The notes under the pieces were generated by a model that was given only the letters and a program-made list of their open reading frames with translations, ran no database searches and was not told the DNA's origin. Both the position numbers and the translations under genes were made by a program. Source: Pseudo-nitzschia pungens (lineage: Eukaryota; Bacillariophyta; Bacillariophyceae; Bacillariales; Bacillariaceae). From it: 64,000 nucleotides of DNA. Below, piece after piece: positions 1 through 9,772 of this stretch (its first letter is position 1; every line of letters starts with the position of its first letter). The stretch lies in contig CM074758.1 of NCBI GenBank assembly GCA_037355855.1, positions 3,011,001-3,075,000 of the forward strand. Direction: 5' to 3'.

Positions 1-120
1 AGCAATCAAGTGGAAAATTAGTTAGCACATGAAGAAAAGAATCGTAAAATGAATTCATAGGCGTATCTTGTTCCCCTGTGACAGATGCTTCGGCCTTGTA
101 TTTCGTTGTGCAACAGATCG

Positions 121-1701
121 TCAGCTGGAAAGGGATATCAATACTTCGGAGACTTTTTCTGGATTGAGAATCTTGCTTCTTCCGAGATCGCTGGCTTCTA
201 CCAAAGGGACGTCGATGACGGTCACACCAAGGTTCTCGATTGCAGCCTTGTCGACTGGTACCGAATACTCGCAGTTTGCCGTATCGAGCAAGACGAAATT
301 CAAAATGTCCTCGACTGGAACGACGACGCCTTCGGTTTCCCCTCCTTCGCTGTGGCATGGATCGGCGCGCACCATGTCGATGATCAACGAAACGCAGTCG
401 ACCAACGTCCACCCGGTCATCTCGGGATCATACCCGGTGTTTGGTATGTATACCTTTGGACACTTCCGCTCGACAATGGCTCTGCCAACTCCCGTGGGAA
501 GTAAATTCACGATGATGCTGGCGAAAAACGAACCCATCGGGAAACAAATCAGATCTGCTACCGACGCCACTAAATCCGCGGACAGTATATCGATGTGGCA
601 GGATTGGGATTCTTGGCGACCGACATCGGAAGAGGGCTCCAATTCGTTGACGAGATCGATGCGAATGATTTTGTTGTTCTCGTTGTTGCTTTGGTTCGAA
701 AAATTGGATGGATGATTGTTGTCTGTACGTGTAGTTTGCGTCGTCGGAGAGCTTTTCGACGCTAGATTCATCAAGTGTTGTCCAACAACTTCCCTACCAT
801 CAGCGTACAATGTCCGTATGTGAAGATTGGCAGCTGTCAAAGGACGACAAAACCCTTTCACACCCAAGAATTTCGTAACCATGAAGATGGCGGTGACAAT
901 ATCGCGATTGTGCTCGAGAAAACACCCAGTAATTATGAGGTTGCCGATCGATGCACCCCGTAGATCAAAATCCCTGGGCATGCGATCACTGAACCAACGC
1001 AAATGGTTCTGCAATATGCTTCTCATCGGCAACTCAACCGCCCGAATGAGAGGATGTCGACCGTCCAATATTGATAAATATTCATCCTCGGCAGCTTCGA
1101 GCCCCTCCGTTTTGACCAACCGGTGCGCGAAAAACTCAATAACTTGAGGGTTGTTCCTCATGGTCGACTCGTTCCGATCGGACAACGCCAGCAATCTATT
1201 TCGAATGTCTCCCACCGACAGCATGTTGAAACCCCGGCGGATTTCCGCAGAGGATCCACCCGAATCAAATGGTGTAATTAAATGAATACTGTTATGAGTG
1301 TAATTGGTAAGGCATGCACTCAAATCTTTGATGGCGGTTCCTCCCGAAAAGAAAAGGATTTTTGGTCCAAATTCGGGTAGGCGAAGCGAGCGGCTCACTC
1401 GAATTTGATCTGGGATCCGAACTTCTCGTGTGACGGCTACAGCCCTCGTTCCGACGATATTTCGTCGGCGTCGTATGCCATGGCGTGGGCTAGAAACGGT
1501 CGGAACCGAAGGATCTTCTGCTTCATCATCGGAGCTAATATCGTCCAGAGAATCACAAAATGATGAACTCCTTAGTCGTTCTTTTCGTTGTCGCTTCTGC
1601 AACAGCTTCAGATCCCGCTGTGACTTCGATTCCTCAGCACTATAATTCCAATTGTCCTGATCTCCGCAATCTCTCAGAGGTTCCAATCGCTCATTTTCCA
1701 T
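121..1701 (-). CDS. CofD/YvcK-like (UPF0052) family protein
   Basis: This 526-aa protein belongs to the CofD/YvcK superfamily, whose members bind nucleotide-sugar or phospholactate-type ligands (2-phospho-L-lactate transferase, bacterial YvcK); the role of eukaryotic members is not established. Seen in the sequence: a Rossmann-like start with FFSGGTAIKDLS, then ITPFDSGGSSAEIRRGF and SVGDIRNRL, and later a family-typical block FPMGSFFASI..NLLPTGVG followed by KVYIPNTGYDPE. The N-terminal 110 residues are basic, Ser/Arg rich and probably disordered; an Asn/Thr-rich insert (about residues 330-355) breaks the domain. The open frame runs upstream to a TTG at 1755, but the first ATG is at 1701 (MENERLEPL), so I start there. 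No intron is needed. It is divergent from the DUF3727 gene and shares a 687-bp upstream region with it. The family call is firm; the reaction is not. Confidence 0.85.
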   Translation of the reverse strand: MENERLEPLRDCGDQDNWNYSAEESKSQRDLKLLQKRQRKERLRSSSFCDSLDDISSDDEAEDPSVPTVSSPRHGIRRRRNIVGTRAVAVTREVRIPDQIRVSRSLRLPEFGPKILFFSGGTAIKDLSACLTNYTHNSIHLITPFDSGGSSAEIRRGFNMLSVGDIRNRLLALSDRNESTMRNNPQVIEFFAHRLVKTEGLEAAEDEYLSILDGRHPLIRAVELPMRSILQNHLRWFSDRMPRDFDLRGASIGNLIITGCFLEHNRDIVTAIFMVTKFLGVKGFCRPLTAANLHIRTLYADGREVVGQHLMNLASKSSPTTQTTRTDNNHPSNFSNQSNNENNKIIRIDLVNELEPSSDVGRQESQSCHIDILSADLVASVADLICFPMGSFFASIIVNLLPTGVGRAIVERKCPKVYIPNTGYDPEMTGWTLVDCVSLIIDMVRADPCHSEGGETEGVVVPVEDILNFVLLDTANCEYSVPVDKAAIENLGVTVIDVPLVEASDLGRSKILNPEKVSEVLISLSS

Positions 1702-2388
1702 TGTTGACAAGAAAGTTCGTTGCCAATCAAGCCGGCGAACGAGAATTTTATTCAACCAGTTTCGAACGATCCACGAATAGAATTACCGTACCGTTCGTAT
1801 TCGTACTTGTGCTTGTTTTCTTCGGTTGATAAACAAAATACAGTAAATAATGATACAGTAGTAATTAACTTACGAACGCTATTGCGTTTATGACCGTTTA
1901 TGATGTTCTCATCTCGACAGAAGAAATAAGGTTACCAACACGGTAAATCTTACCGGTATGTTCGAAATCCAGCATCCTCCATGACACCATTGCAAGAAAC
2001 CCGGATTTGAAATGTCTGTACGCGATCCGTCCAATCTGGTTCTCACGAACACGAATGAATTATTGTATCTCTGTATGAATCAATCTCAAAATCAATTATC
2101 AATCATTATTTTTCGCATCTCGAAAAAAAATCTCTCTCGAATTCGAAACGTAAGATTGACCGTACCAGGTACACGTACCGGTACCGGGTAACACACACTT
2201 CATCCATCCATCAACTCATCGCCCATCATCACTACATCATCGCTGCATCCTGCATCGACGATCATCGATTGAAGAGTACATTTTTTAACATTCATCAACC
2301 ATACGCTAAATCGGCACAAAGAATATAGAATTGGCGAATCCCTTCCATCGCCCACGCTCTCTTCGTCGTATTGGTCAATATTCGGATA
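1702..2388. promoter_or_regulatory. Divergent intergenic region between CofD-like and DUF3727 genes
   Basis: This 687-bp spacer separates two head-to-head genes and so should hold both promoters. It contains AT-rich stretches and clusters of TACCGGTA-like words (about 1945-1960 and 2158-2190). No TATA box or other defined element could be assigned with confidence. Confidence 0.4.
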
Positions 2389-3881
2389 ATGAAACGACAG
2401 GTCGAATCCCTGTGGTACCGTTGTTTGGTGCTGTTCTTGCCGATAGCTCACGGTTGGACATCGCAATGGTCGGCAACCAGCTGCTCGCGCAGCGGCAATA
2501 ATTATTGCCAGTCTTTATCATTGCTTCAGTCCAACTCATTGATTTCTCGGTCGCAACACGGGCGGCGAAATCGAAGAATCTCGCTTGCCGTCGAAGGCGA
2601 TTTTGTGGATGTAGAATTTGAAAGATCTGTACCCGAGGAGGAGGAGCAACAGCAGCAGCAGCAGCAGGAGAGCACGCAATCTGAAAAATCCTCGGAAGAA
2701 GACGGTGTTAAAAACGATCTATCGGCATTGCTGGGAGCGAGCAAGAACCTGCTTGATCTTTCACTGGAGACTGGTGATCCCAGGTGGAAAGAAATCCGTA
2801 TTCCATTTTGCAGAGGGACGGAATACATCGACTGTAAACTAACATTTATGGTCGACTTGGAAGGTCAATCCTATGGTATCGGCGTTCCTTTCGACGACGT
2901 TGTCGCTATCGTGATTCAGGAGGATGGCGAGAACACCAAAAAGCCAAATGACAATGCAGTGGTAAAGACTAAGAATATCAGTCCCGATGACTACGAAGAC
3001 AACGAAGAGTACGCCGAGTTGATGGAAATTTTTGCTGGGCAGGTGCAGGAACAACTTGGAGAAGAATTTCAGTTGCGTAAAACACCAAAGGTTTTGACCA
3101 TATCCGGAGGATTGGACAAAATCACGAAGGACTGGCAAAATAGAGTCATTACCAAACCTTTCGAGGTGGATGATCTCCTCGAAATGTCGAAGGAGAAGGA
3201 CCAAGACGATCTTGACGAGGAGCTTGATTCGTTTTACAAATTTATGAGAGATGAACTGGGTGACGCTGAATTCGATAAAACGATGAACTCCGACGGCGAG
3301 GCGGAATTGGAAGCGGAACTCAAAGAACTGATGGGGTATTTCAACGTTCCAGGGGCAGAAGGAGCGGCAGCGGATGATGCACAAGGTCTTGAAGAGCTGA
3401 TGGAGAGCATGACGAACGACATCGAAACAGGAGAGGTGATAGAAGCAAAGGAATTCATTCCAGACACGGAAAACGCTGCTCTTAAATTATTGGGTTACAC
3501 ATTCCGGGATTCTGGTAAATCATATTTCCTCGTCAAGCCACTCCAACCATGTAAGTCTTTCATCTTCATTGACGTGCACAGCGGAAGTCTGCAGTGGAAC
3601 TTGTAGGTTGGACGCACGTATACATTTAACATTGTCACTTCTGACCCTTTGCGTGACTATCCTCGGACTTTGCTTGTTCTCTTCTCTGATTTATCACTAT
3701 TCAAGATACATTGGTCGGGCGACACGCAAAGGATGAAGAAGATATCATTCGATTCGATTTGCTTTCACCAGAAGAAGAAAACATAATTATACCCAAGCTC
3801 GAAAGTTTGTGCCAAGAAGATTTGAAAGCCAACGGATTAAGCTTGAATTCTTCCAGCGTCGAAGGTGCAACAACAGCTTAG
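2389..3881 (+). CDS. DUF3727 family protein, probably plastid targeted (two exons)
   Basis: This 445-aa protein matches the cyanobacterial/plastid DUF3727 family of unknown function. Exon 1 is 2389-3550 and exon 2 is 3706-3881. The intron (155 bp) starts GTAAGT and ends TTCAAG; splicing joins T|AT to give ..KPLQPYTLVGRHAKDEED.., whereas reading through stops at 3606. Seen: a hydrophobic start (WYRCLVLFLPIAHG) followed by Ser/Arg-rich sequence, consistent with signal plus transit peptide; a glutamine run (about residues 86-92); a first beta domain (about 145-185: CKLTFMVDLEGQSYGIGVPF); a long acidic linker; and a second domain with LGYTFRDSGKSYFLVKPL. The frame is open from a TTG at 2371, but the first ATG is 2389. 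Plastid location is inferred from the presequence and the family's cyanobacterial distribution. Confidence 0.8.
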
Positions 3882-4282
3882 GTTACATTCGTAAGCGACT
3901 AAACTTCTACGCCCCAACCACTTGAACAGGTTTCATGGCAAACGAAATCGAGTTGCATCAGAGTCAGGTAGTCGATTACGTTTGATTTCGCGAGGAAATG
4001 CTTCAAACCTGTTTCCTAAACTTCTGTGTAATACTGCAGACGATATATTTTTTTTTTGTGTTTAGATTTTCGAACGACATCAAGATACCATTTCAAACGA
4101 AAGTAGGACGGTACACTCATGATGCGGGTCATCGCTCTGAGGAATAATGCAACTATCGTCAGCTCCTTTGCCATTTCGATTTTTCCGTTTCACTACTGAG
4201 TTCTCGTGCTGCATTCCCTATCGTGTCCACTCTACAAGTAACCTGTTTGAAAAACTGGGACCGACCCACACTCGCTCTTCTA
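3882..4282. other. Tail-to-tail spacer
   Basis: This is a 401-bp spacer between the convergent DUF3727 and RluA-like genes and should hold both 3' UTRs. A T-run sits at about 4049-4058. Nothing else was recognised. Confidence 0.5.
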
Positions 4283-5526
4283 TCAAAACGGAGGAACACT
4301 CTCTGCTCTCAATCTAAGACCTTTCCAATCAACCTCGAGAGTTCGAGCGTGTAAGCACAATCTAGACGAGCATAAGGCTACACCACCCTCGCCATGGATT
4401 GTATCGCCCAAGATGGGACACCCTATTGCTTTCATGTGCAACCTCAACTGATGGCCTCTTCCTGTTATTGGTTTTAATTTGACTCTCGTAAAACTGGCAC
4501 CCGTTTCTTCGTCGTTAAAAACTTTGTCGACGGTCCATTCGGTGACGGATTCCCTTGGTTTGTACCCGCCGATTGTCCATCGGTTGAAACCCTCTTCGGT
4601 CCTTTGTTTTCCGATCGGCAGATTGACGATTCCGTGGTCTTTCTCGGGACGACCCGCAATCAGGGCAACGTACGTTTTGGACGTTGTCCGAGCCGCAAAC
4701 TGCATTGATATGTCACGATGCGCATCATGTGTCAATCCGAATAACACTATCCCAGATGTATCTCGATCCAGTCGGTGACAGGGTTTTGAACCTGGGTACG
4801 AAGAAAGAACCTGGTTAGCTAGGCAGTCGGAAAGACTCCGACTCGGAACGCTCAGGAGACCCGACGGTTTGTTCACGAATAGTAGTTCCTGTCGAATCTT
4901 GTCGGCTGTCTTTTTTTCAATTGGGACTCGCTGGGAAGTGGATCCCTTACTCTTTGCACTCGCAAAAAGTTGTGTTCCTTGCACTACCGACGGAGTAATA
5001 CTGTACCACACGTCGTCGACATTACTATCTATCGGAAAAGTTGTCGATATTGCCTCTTCGTCTCGAAGTGATGGATCCTGTTGGTAATGACTGAGCATTT
5101 CCAAATCAAGACGTTCCAGTGTTCCTCTATGTTGAACCCATCCACCTTCGCGTACTAACTGTTTGTATCTCGGTCCTACGGAAAATAAGATCAAGAACAA
5201 TTGCACTATTGTTAGGATATAATGCCCCATGTTGGCACTTCTGTGCTTCTTAGTAGTTTCCGTGCATTTGGTACCATACCTCCTAGATGTATCCGTCGTT
5301 TGCTAATTGGGTTTAGCAACGTTGGTACGGGGCTAACCTCGCTGCTTGTATTTCCGTTTCGCAACAGCGTCCTACGGTTACGAGCAGAAGTGACGACTCT
5401 TGACATTGGGGGTGGTAATTTCATCGGATAAAATGCAAGAATTTTGGCTTGAAGTGACCCGAAGATCATTCCAACCATTACGATCATTATTCTCGTTTTC
5501 GTTCTCTCCATCCCCTGTACGGCCAT
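4283..5526 (-). CDS. RluA-family RNA pseudouridine synthase (two exons)
   Basis: This enzyme should isomerise uridine to pseudouridine in rRNA or tRNA. Exon 2 (4283-5175) holds the catalytic domain: FVNKPSGLLSVPS, the motif HRLDRDTSGIVLFG with the catalytic Asp, then KTYVALIAG, and GRGHQLRLHMKAIGCPILGD near the C-terminus. Exon 1 (5280-5526) starts at the first in-frame ATG and encodes a hydrophobic segment (RIMIVMVGMIFGSLQAKILAFYP) followed by basic Ser/Arg-rich sequence, so organelle (perhaps plastid) import is plausible. The intron (5176-5279, 104 bp) reads GTATGG...CCGTAG with CTAAC as a possible branch point, and joins G|GA to give HLGG-PRYKQ in frame. Exon 2 alone has an ATG at 5230, but that lies in the intron. 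The N-terminus could extend into an unseen upstream exon. Family assignment is firm; the RNA target is unknown. Confidence 0.85.
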
Positions 5527-6550
5527 TATGCGTCGCTTGATTTGGTCCAGCTCTTTGTCGAGAACCCGTTGCAAAACTTGTGAAAACTCAGGAATACCAT
5601 CCACGACCAGCCTCAGCACGAGAAGAGATCAAGTTTTTCTCTGGTCCCGTGTCGCATCTGGCTCAATGGACATTCGTGGCAACCCTATCGAGATAGCAAC
5701 AGCAGTGAGTGCGATTATTGCATTCCAGGTAACAAGTACGGTAGATAGTAGATTTCTTCATTGCCGACCACCATCAAAGGCTTCGTTGTTTCTGTTGCGG
5801 AGAGACCAGGGAGCGCAACAGTCAACAGTTTCGTTTTTCCACTCACACATCATAAAAAAATCAATAATACTTCGTACGAAGTACGTACCGTACGAGCACG
5901 TGTCCTGTATGCCAGTCCTTAATTTTTTTGATCGAAGCAAGTTTTCGGAAATGAAGCAACCGATGCATTTGTGCCATTCGTGATAACTCTGAACATATAC
6001 CACCTCTGTTCAAAGTAAAGACATGATTTTTGTTTTTGGCTAACACTCTACTGTACAATGCTCCATATTCACATTTAAACATCTTTGCTTATTCTTCCCT
6101 TTGTAAGCTCAGGAATAGAGGACAAAGGCAAAAAATGGGGTGTTTTTCAAGTGACAGCTTGTTTGAGCTGGCTGTATTTGTACTACTAATTTGAATCATC
6201 AAGGTGTTTCCCTACTAGAAGTGTAGTGACAACTTCTTCAATACTCTTCTAAGAGAACTATGATAGCTCCCTGTTTCTTGTTACTAATTTATTGCTGAAC
6301 TCAACAAGAATATGATCACTTTGTTCAAAAATGATGAATATGAAATAAAATTCATTTGCATTACATCTCTGGCATGACACAGCTAGTCGCAATGTTAGTG
6401 ATTCCGAGCAAAATCCAGTGTGTTTCAGATACATGTGAGATTTTCACTAGAGCCATGGTGCTGGAGAGTGTGCTGGGTCCCAGTGTAGCAATTTGTTATC
6501 AGAGCTACATGCCCTAGTAGCTCTTTGCAGTCCAGTCTATAGAACAGCAC
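5527..6550. other. Intergenic region upstream of RluA-like gene
   Basis: About 1 kb with no convincing gene. The first part should contain the promoter of the minus-strand RluA-like gene. Short ORFs on both strands show no recognisable domain. From about 6140 on the sequence changes to an AT-rich, CTAGTAG-containing type also seen at 9773-10000 and 21.2-22.2 kb, suggesting old repeat DNA as the target of the LTR element that follows. Confidence 0.4.
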
Positions 6551-6555
6551 ACTGC

Positions 6556-6913
6556 TGTTACGGTCTAGAGTAGAAATACACGATAGGAGTATTTTAAAGA
6601 TGAAAGGTTAATAAAATGTGTTATAAAAGAGAATGGTTGAATACTTTACGAGATGGGAATGATTCCTTGAGTATGGAATGAATGATCGAACAATGATATT
6701 ATTGTTCGTCGGGCATAATATCAATAATCGTTGAGTCACTTGAATCTTTGTTTATCTTGATATTTGAATATCCAATTAGTATTGGATTGCATGTGTATTC
6801 TTGTACGTTGAATATTCAGTATATGTACATGAATATCCTACATATTGGAGTATATGCGGGATTCAATAATCATTTAGAGTCTCTCGTAGGGATGCCTACG
6901 CCAGCCCGTCACA
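6556..6913 (-). repeat. 3' LTR of Gag-only element 1
   Basis: This is the left copy of the LTR pair; in element sense it begins TGTGACGGGC and ends CCGTAACA. It differs from the 5' LTR at about two sites (CTACATATTGG here versus CTACGTATTGG; CTCTCGTAG versus CTCTTGTAG). The bases just inside it (sense strand) read CATTGGGGAACTA, a weak polypurine tract for plus-strand priming. Confidence 0.92.
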
Positions 6914-7863
6914 TAGTTCCCCAATGATTAGGTGAATTTTGCATGTGGTTCAATACAATAAGGTTCGGAGTTGAGTAGTGTCGATGAAAGAGATATGCTT
7001 GTTCGGAGAACCGGTTGAAGATATGCTGTTGATATTCGAAGGATATATGCCATTTGAAGTATTTCGAAGATGTATGGTAATGTAGATTGAAGTGGGATTG
7101 AAGAACGTTCTTTGTGATACTCAAAAAATCGAAGATTTGTTTCTTCTTCTTGAGAGGGGTCATAATGACATGCTAAAAATAGCAAAAAGAGTCGAAGAAA
7201 ATTCTTTTCCTCCCCCAACTGTGATGTACCTCCCCGGGTAGTGGAGCTGATTTGCAATTTCGAGCGATTGAAATTGATTCTTAGGCATAAAAACACCTCC
7301 TGTAATAGGAGTTAGGTAGGTGAAAAGCCGGAGCATCGAATGTATTGTTATTGGAGCGTCAAATGTATTGGTATCGTTGTTCGTCCTCTGCTGTTGCGAT
7401 TGTATAGTGAAGCAGAGAGGGGACGCATTGTTAGTTTTGTATTGAATTACATTCTTAATGCGCTCGCGATTTGCCGTATACTTTGTCCGGTCTTTTGTTT
7501 TGGGTGTTATTTGGCAGCAGTCTACTGGAGGTTTGAATTTTTGTAACTCCAGAGCACCTCTGTGGGTTTCGAATTCGGATTTTGTGGGATTGCTCCATTA
7601 TTTTTTGAGCTCCCTGTGGACTATTTGTTTGTCCGGAACAAGATTGGCTTTGTTATTGCTGCTGTACCCTTTATCGATGTCGATATTTATTCGATTCGAT
7701 TGACTGATTCATGGCTTTAGCGTCTGTACCCGTGCAATTGGTTCGCGTCCGAACCTTTTGCGATTATTTATTTGCCATTGAATCTGTTTGTTGTTTTGAT
7801 TTGGTTGATTGTTGTTGCCGTCACGTTGGATCGGACTGAGCGCTTTGAGTTAGTTCGAACATT
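6914..7863 (-). other. 3' internal region of Gag-only element 1, no long ORF
   Basis: About 950 bp lie between the conserved short ORF and the 3' LTR. There is no coding sequence that I can support. It contains a module (about 7580-7669) shared with element 3 and with the 5' region of the LINE at 57 kb. The part next to the LTR is also conserved in element 3. Confidence 0.6.
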
Positions 7864-7992
7864 TTATTTGTTGCAACAGGGCTCATCTCTGTAGGTTCCT
7901 TCCCTTCTTTTCTTTGGGAGTTCTCCTCCATGCGTCTTCCCAGTCAGCAGGGCTGATCTGGCATTCAGTTCCAGGGGAGCTGAAGGCACGGT
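7864..7992 (-). CDS. Short conserved reading frame behind gag (element 1)
   Basis: A frame of about 42 codons reads TVPSAPLELNARSALL, TGKTHGGELP, then REGTYRDEPCCNK and a TAA. Elements 3 and 5 carry the same peptide (TYRDEPCC core) at the same place. Relative to element 5 this copy has a 3-bp insertion that keeps the frame. There is no ATG at its start, so if translated it would come from frameshifting out of gag or from a non-AUG start. It could instead be a constrained RNA. The function is unknown. Confidence 0.35.
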   Translation of the reverse strand, partial: TVPSAPLELNARSALLTGKTHGGELPKKRREGTYRDEPCCNK

Positions 7993-8034
7993 GCTGGATA
8001 CTGTGATCCTTTTGTTCATTGTTGTTTATGGTGG

Positions 8035-9118
8035 CTATGGTTGCCAAGTGAGGTTGCCGTCGAAGTCTCTCTCGACGCGTCCTCCATGTTCCATGCAATA
8101 GGATTCTATTGTTCGCCTGATGTGGGCTTGGAAGGATTCGTTGGTGGAAGCAGTGCTTCCAGTTGCGTTGCTTCCATTTTCATTGCTAGGGGCCTGTAGC
8201 AGTGCTGTTGTTGCTGCTATTGCGCTTATTTCTTTTGGAATATCTGTTCTTCGGACATTCGGACCAATCGTGATCATGTCCTGGGATCCTGCAGGGATTG
8301 TTGTATTTTCTTTTGCCACTGGATGGCTCCTGCTCTTGCTCTTCTTTGGATCCAGCGTCGCTGTCACTGTCACTGTCGGAATTAGAGCTGTTGCTGTCGG
8401 TACTGTCAGCTTCCGAATTAGAGCTGTTGTTATTGCTTTCAGCGTCCGAATCAGCGTTCGACGTTCGTCTTTTGCTTTGGCGTTCTAAGCAGCTCATGTG
8501 GTCGACGATGAATCGTACAGTGGTATCTTCTTGTATTCCTTGGTGGATGAGACCATAGCTGTTGATCCATTTGCTTGGGAAGGTGTGCAGCAGAATGGTC
8601 TTGGCTTCTGTTGGTGATAGGTCAGTTCCATGTCCTTGGAGTCTTTTAGTATATTTGAATAGAATTTGCATTCGGTCTGCATGGTCTTTACAAGAGACGT
8701 TGCTTGGTTTCTTCAGCGTTCGAAGGTATGTATGCATGATGTCCTTTGCATCTGTGGCGTTGCAATAGTCTTGCTCGATAAAGTCACTAATTGCTTGGTT
8801 GTATCCATTGAGCGTTAATGGATATCGACGTTGGTTTCTTGTTAAGTCTGTCCATTTTGTTTGAGCGTCAACAGAGAGAGATCGATTGAAGTGAGCGATG
8901 TATGTGTTGACTGGTAGACTTAGAAGCTTTGCGGCGTTCCTGAAGGCTTCTTCCACGAATAGGAATTCTTCTAGGCCTCCTTTGTTGGTGAATAGAGGGA
9001 TCTTCATGCTGTCTTGTCGTCCATTGGCATGTGTAATGGAGAGCTTGGTGAGTTTTGGTTTGTTCCTCTTGAAGGAAGGGATGTAATTGATTGGAGGATC
9101 TCTGTAAAGTCCTGCCAT
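8035..9118 (-). pseudogene. gag: gag gene of element 1, one frameshift
   Basis: The capsid/nucleocapsid-type protein starts MAGLYRDPPINYIPSF at the ATG 9118. It has an alpha-helical N-terminal region of about 210 residues, a Ser/Asp/Asn-rich acidic linker (about 225-265), and a single zinc-knuckle-like motif NPCRIPGHDHDWSECPKN, which is how diatom retroelement Gags usually end. The first frame stops at 8186. The family C-terminus (AHIRRTIESYCMEHGG.., ending DFDGNLTWQP at 8035) continues in another frame, so a single-base indel near the GCTACAGGCCCC stretch has broken it. Compared with the intact 340-aa copy at 62709 the rest is colinear. It would package element RNA; with no pol it depends on a helper. 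Confidence 0.85.
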
Positions 9119-9397
9119 GTTGATTCGTCGCGTTCGATCGATTCGATTGTTTCGTAGGTAGTATCGATCGTTTTGTTCGATCGATTCGGTTGGAGATTGC
9201 GATCGATCGTTGTTTACTTTCGGAGCGTTTGATCGATTCGGTGTTCGATTGATTCGTGTGGTTAGTTTACGTTCGATCGGTTGTAGATCTCGATCGACGT
9301 TGTTTCTTTTTGCTTGTCAGGGTATCGATGTATCCCTGTTGTTTAGGATATCTTGGATTCAGTACTGATTTGGTTCTGTTTCTCTTTAAAGCACAAA

Positions 9398-9409
9398 CAG
9401 TAATTACTG
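9398..9409. other. Perfect palindrome at primer-binding position (element 1)
   Basis: CAGTAATTACTG abuts the inner end of the 5' LTR, where a tRNA primer-binding site (normally starting TGG) would be expected. The same 12-bp palindrome sits at the same place in elements 3, 4 and 5. Confidence 0.85.
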
Positions 9410-9767
9410 TGTTACGGTCTAGAGTAGAAATACACGATAGGAGTATTTTAAAGATGAAAGGTTAATAAAATGTGTTATAAAAGAGAATGGTTGAATACTT
9501 TACGAGATGGGAATGATTCCTTGAGTATGGAATGAATGATCGAACAATGATATTATTGTTCGTCGGGCATAATATCAATAATCGTTGAGTCACTTGAATC
9601 TTTGTTTATCTTGATATTTGAATATCCAATTAGTATTGGATTGCATGTGTATTCTTGTACGTTGAATATTCAGTATATGTACATGAATATCCTACGTATT
9701 GGAGTATATGCGGGATTCAATAATCATTTAGAGTCTCTTGTAGGGATGCCTACGCCAGCCCGTCACA
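9410..9767 (-). repeat. 5' LTR of Gag-only element 1
   Basis: The right copy of the LTR pair acts as the 5' LTR because gag is on the minus strand. It should hold the promoter of the element. It is followed outward by the TSD copy ACTGC. Confidence 0.92.
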
Positions 9768-9772
9768 ACTGC

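Larger units (their letters stand above)
6551..9772 (-). mobile_element. Gag-only LTR retroelement 1 (complete, with TSD)
   Basis: This is a complete LTR retroelement on the minus strand: LTRs at 6556-6913 and 9410-9767 (358 bp each, differing at about two positions by eye), termini TG..CA, and a 5-bp target duplication ACTGC at 6551-6555 and 9768-9772. Its body is 3212 bp. The internal part encodes one Gag protein and a short conserved reading frame behind it. I found no protease, reverse transcriptase, RNase H or integrase motif, so it must borrow these in trans. Related copies lie at 31559, 61129 and 62239. The near-identical LTRs mean a recent insertion. Confidence 0.9.

Noticed and set aside
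1430..1829. Plus-strand ORFs antisense to the CofD-like gene
   Set aside because: Overlap a clearly homologous gene on the other strand and show no domain.
2526..3467. Minus-strand ORFs within the DUF3727 gene
   Set aside because: Poly-Cys/Ser shadows of the glutamine run and acidic codons.
6556..9767. Ty1/copia element
   Set aside because: No integrase-RT order can be seen because there is no pol; only a Gag with a knuckle common in diatom elements, so superfamily is left open.
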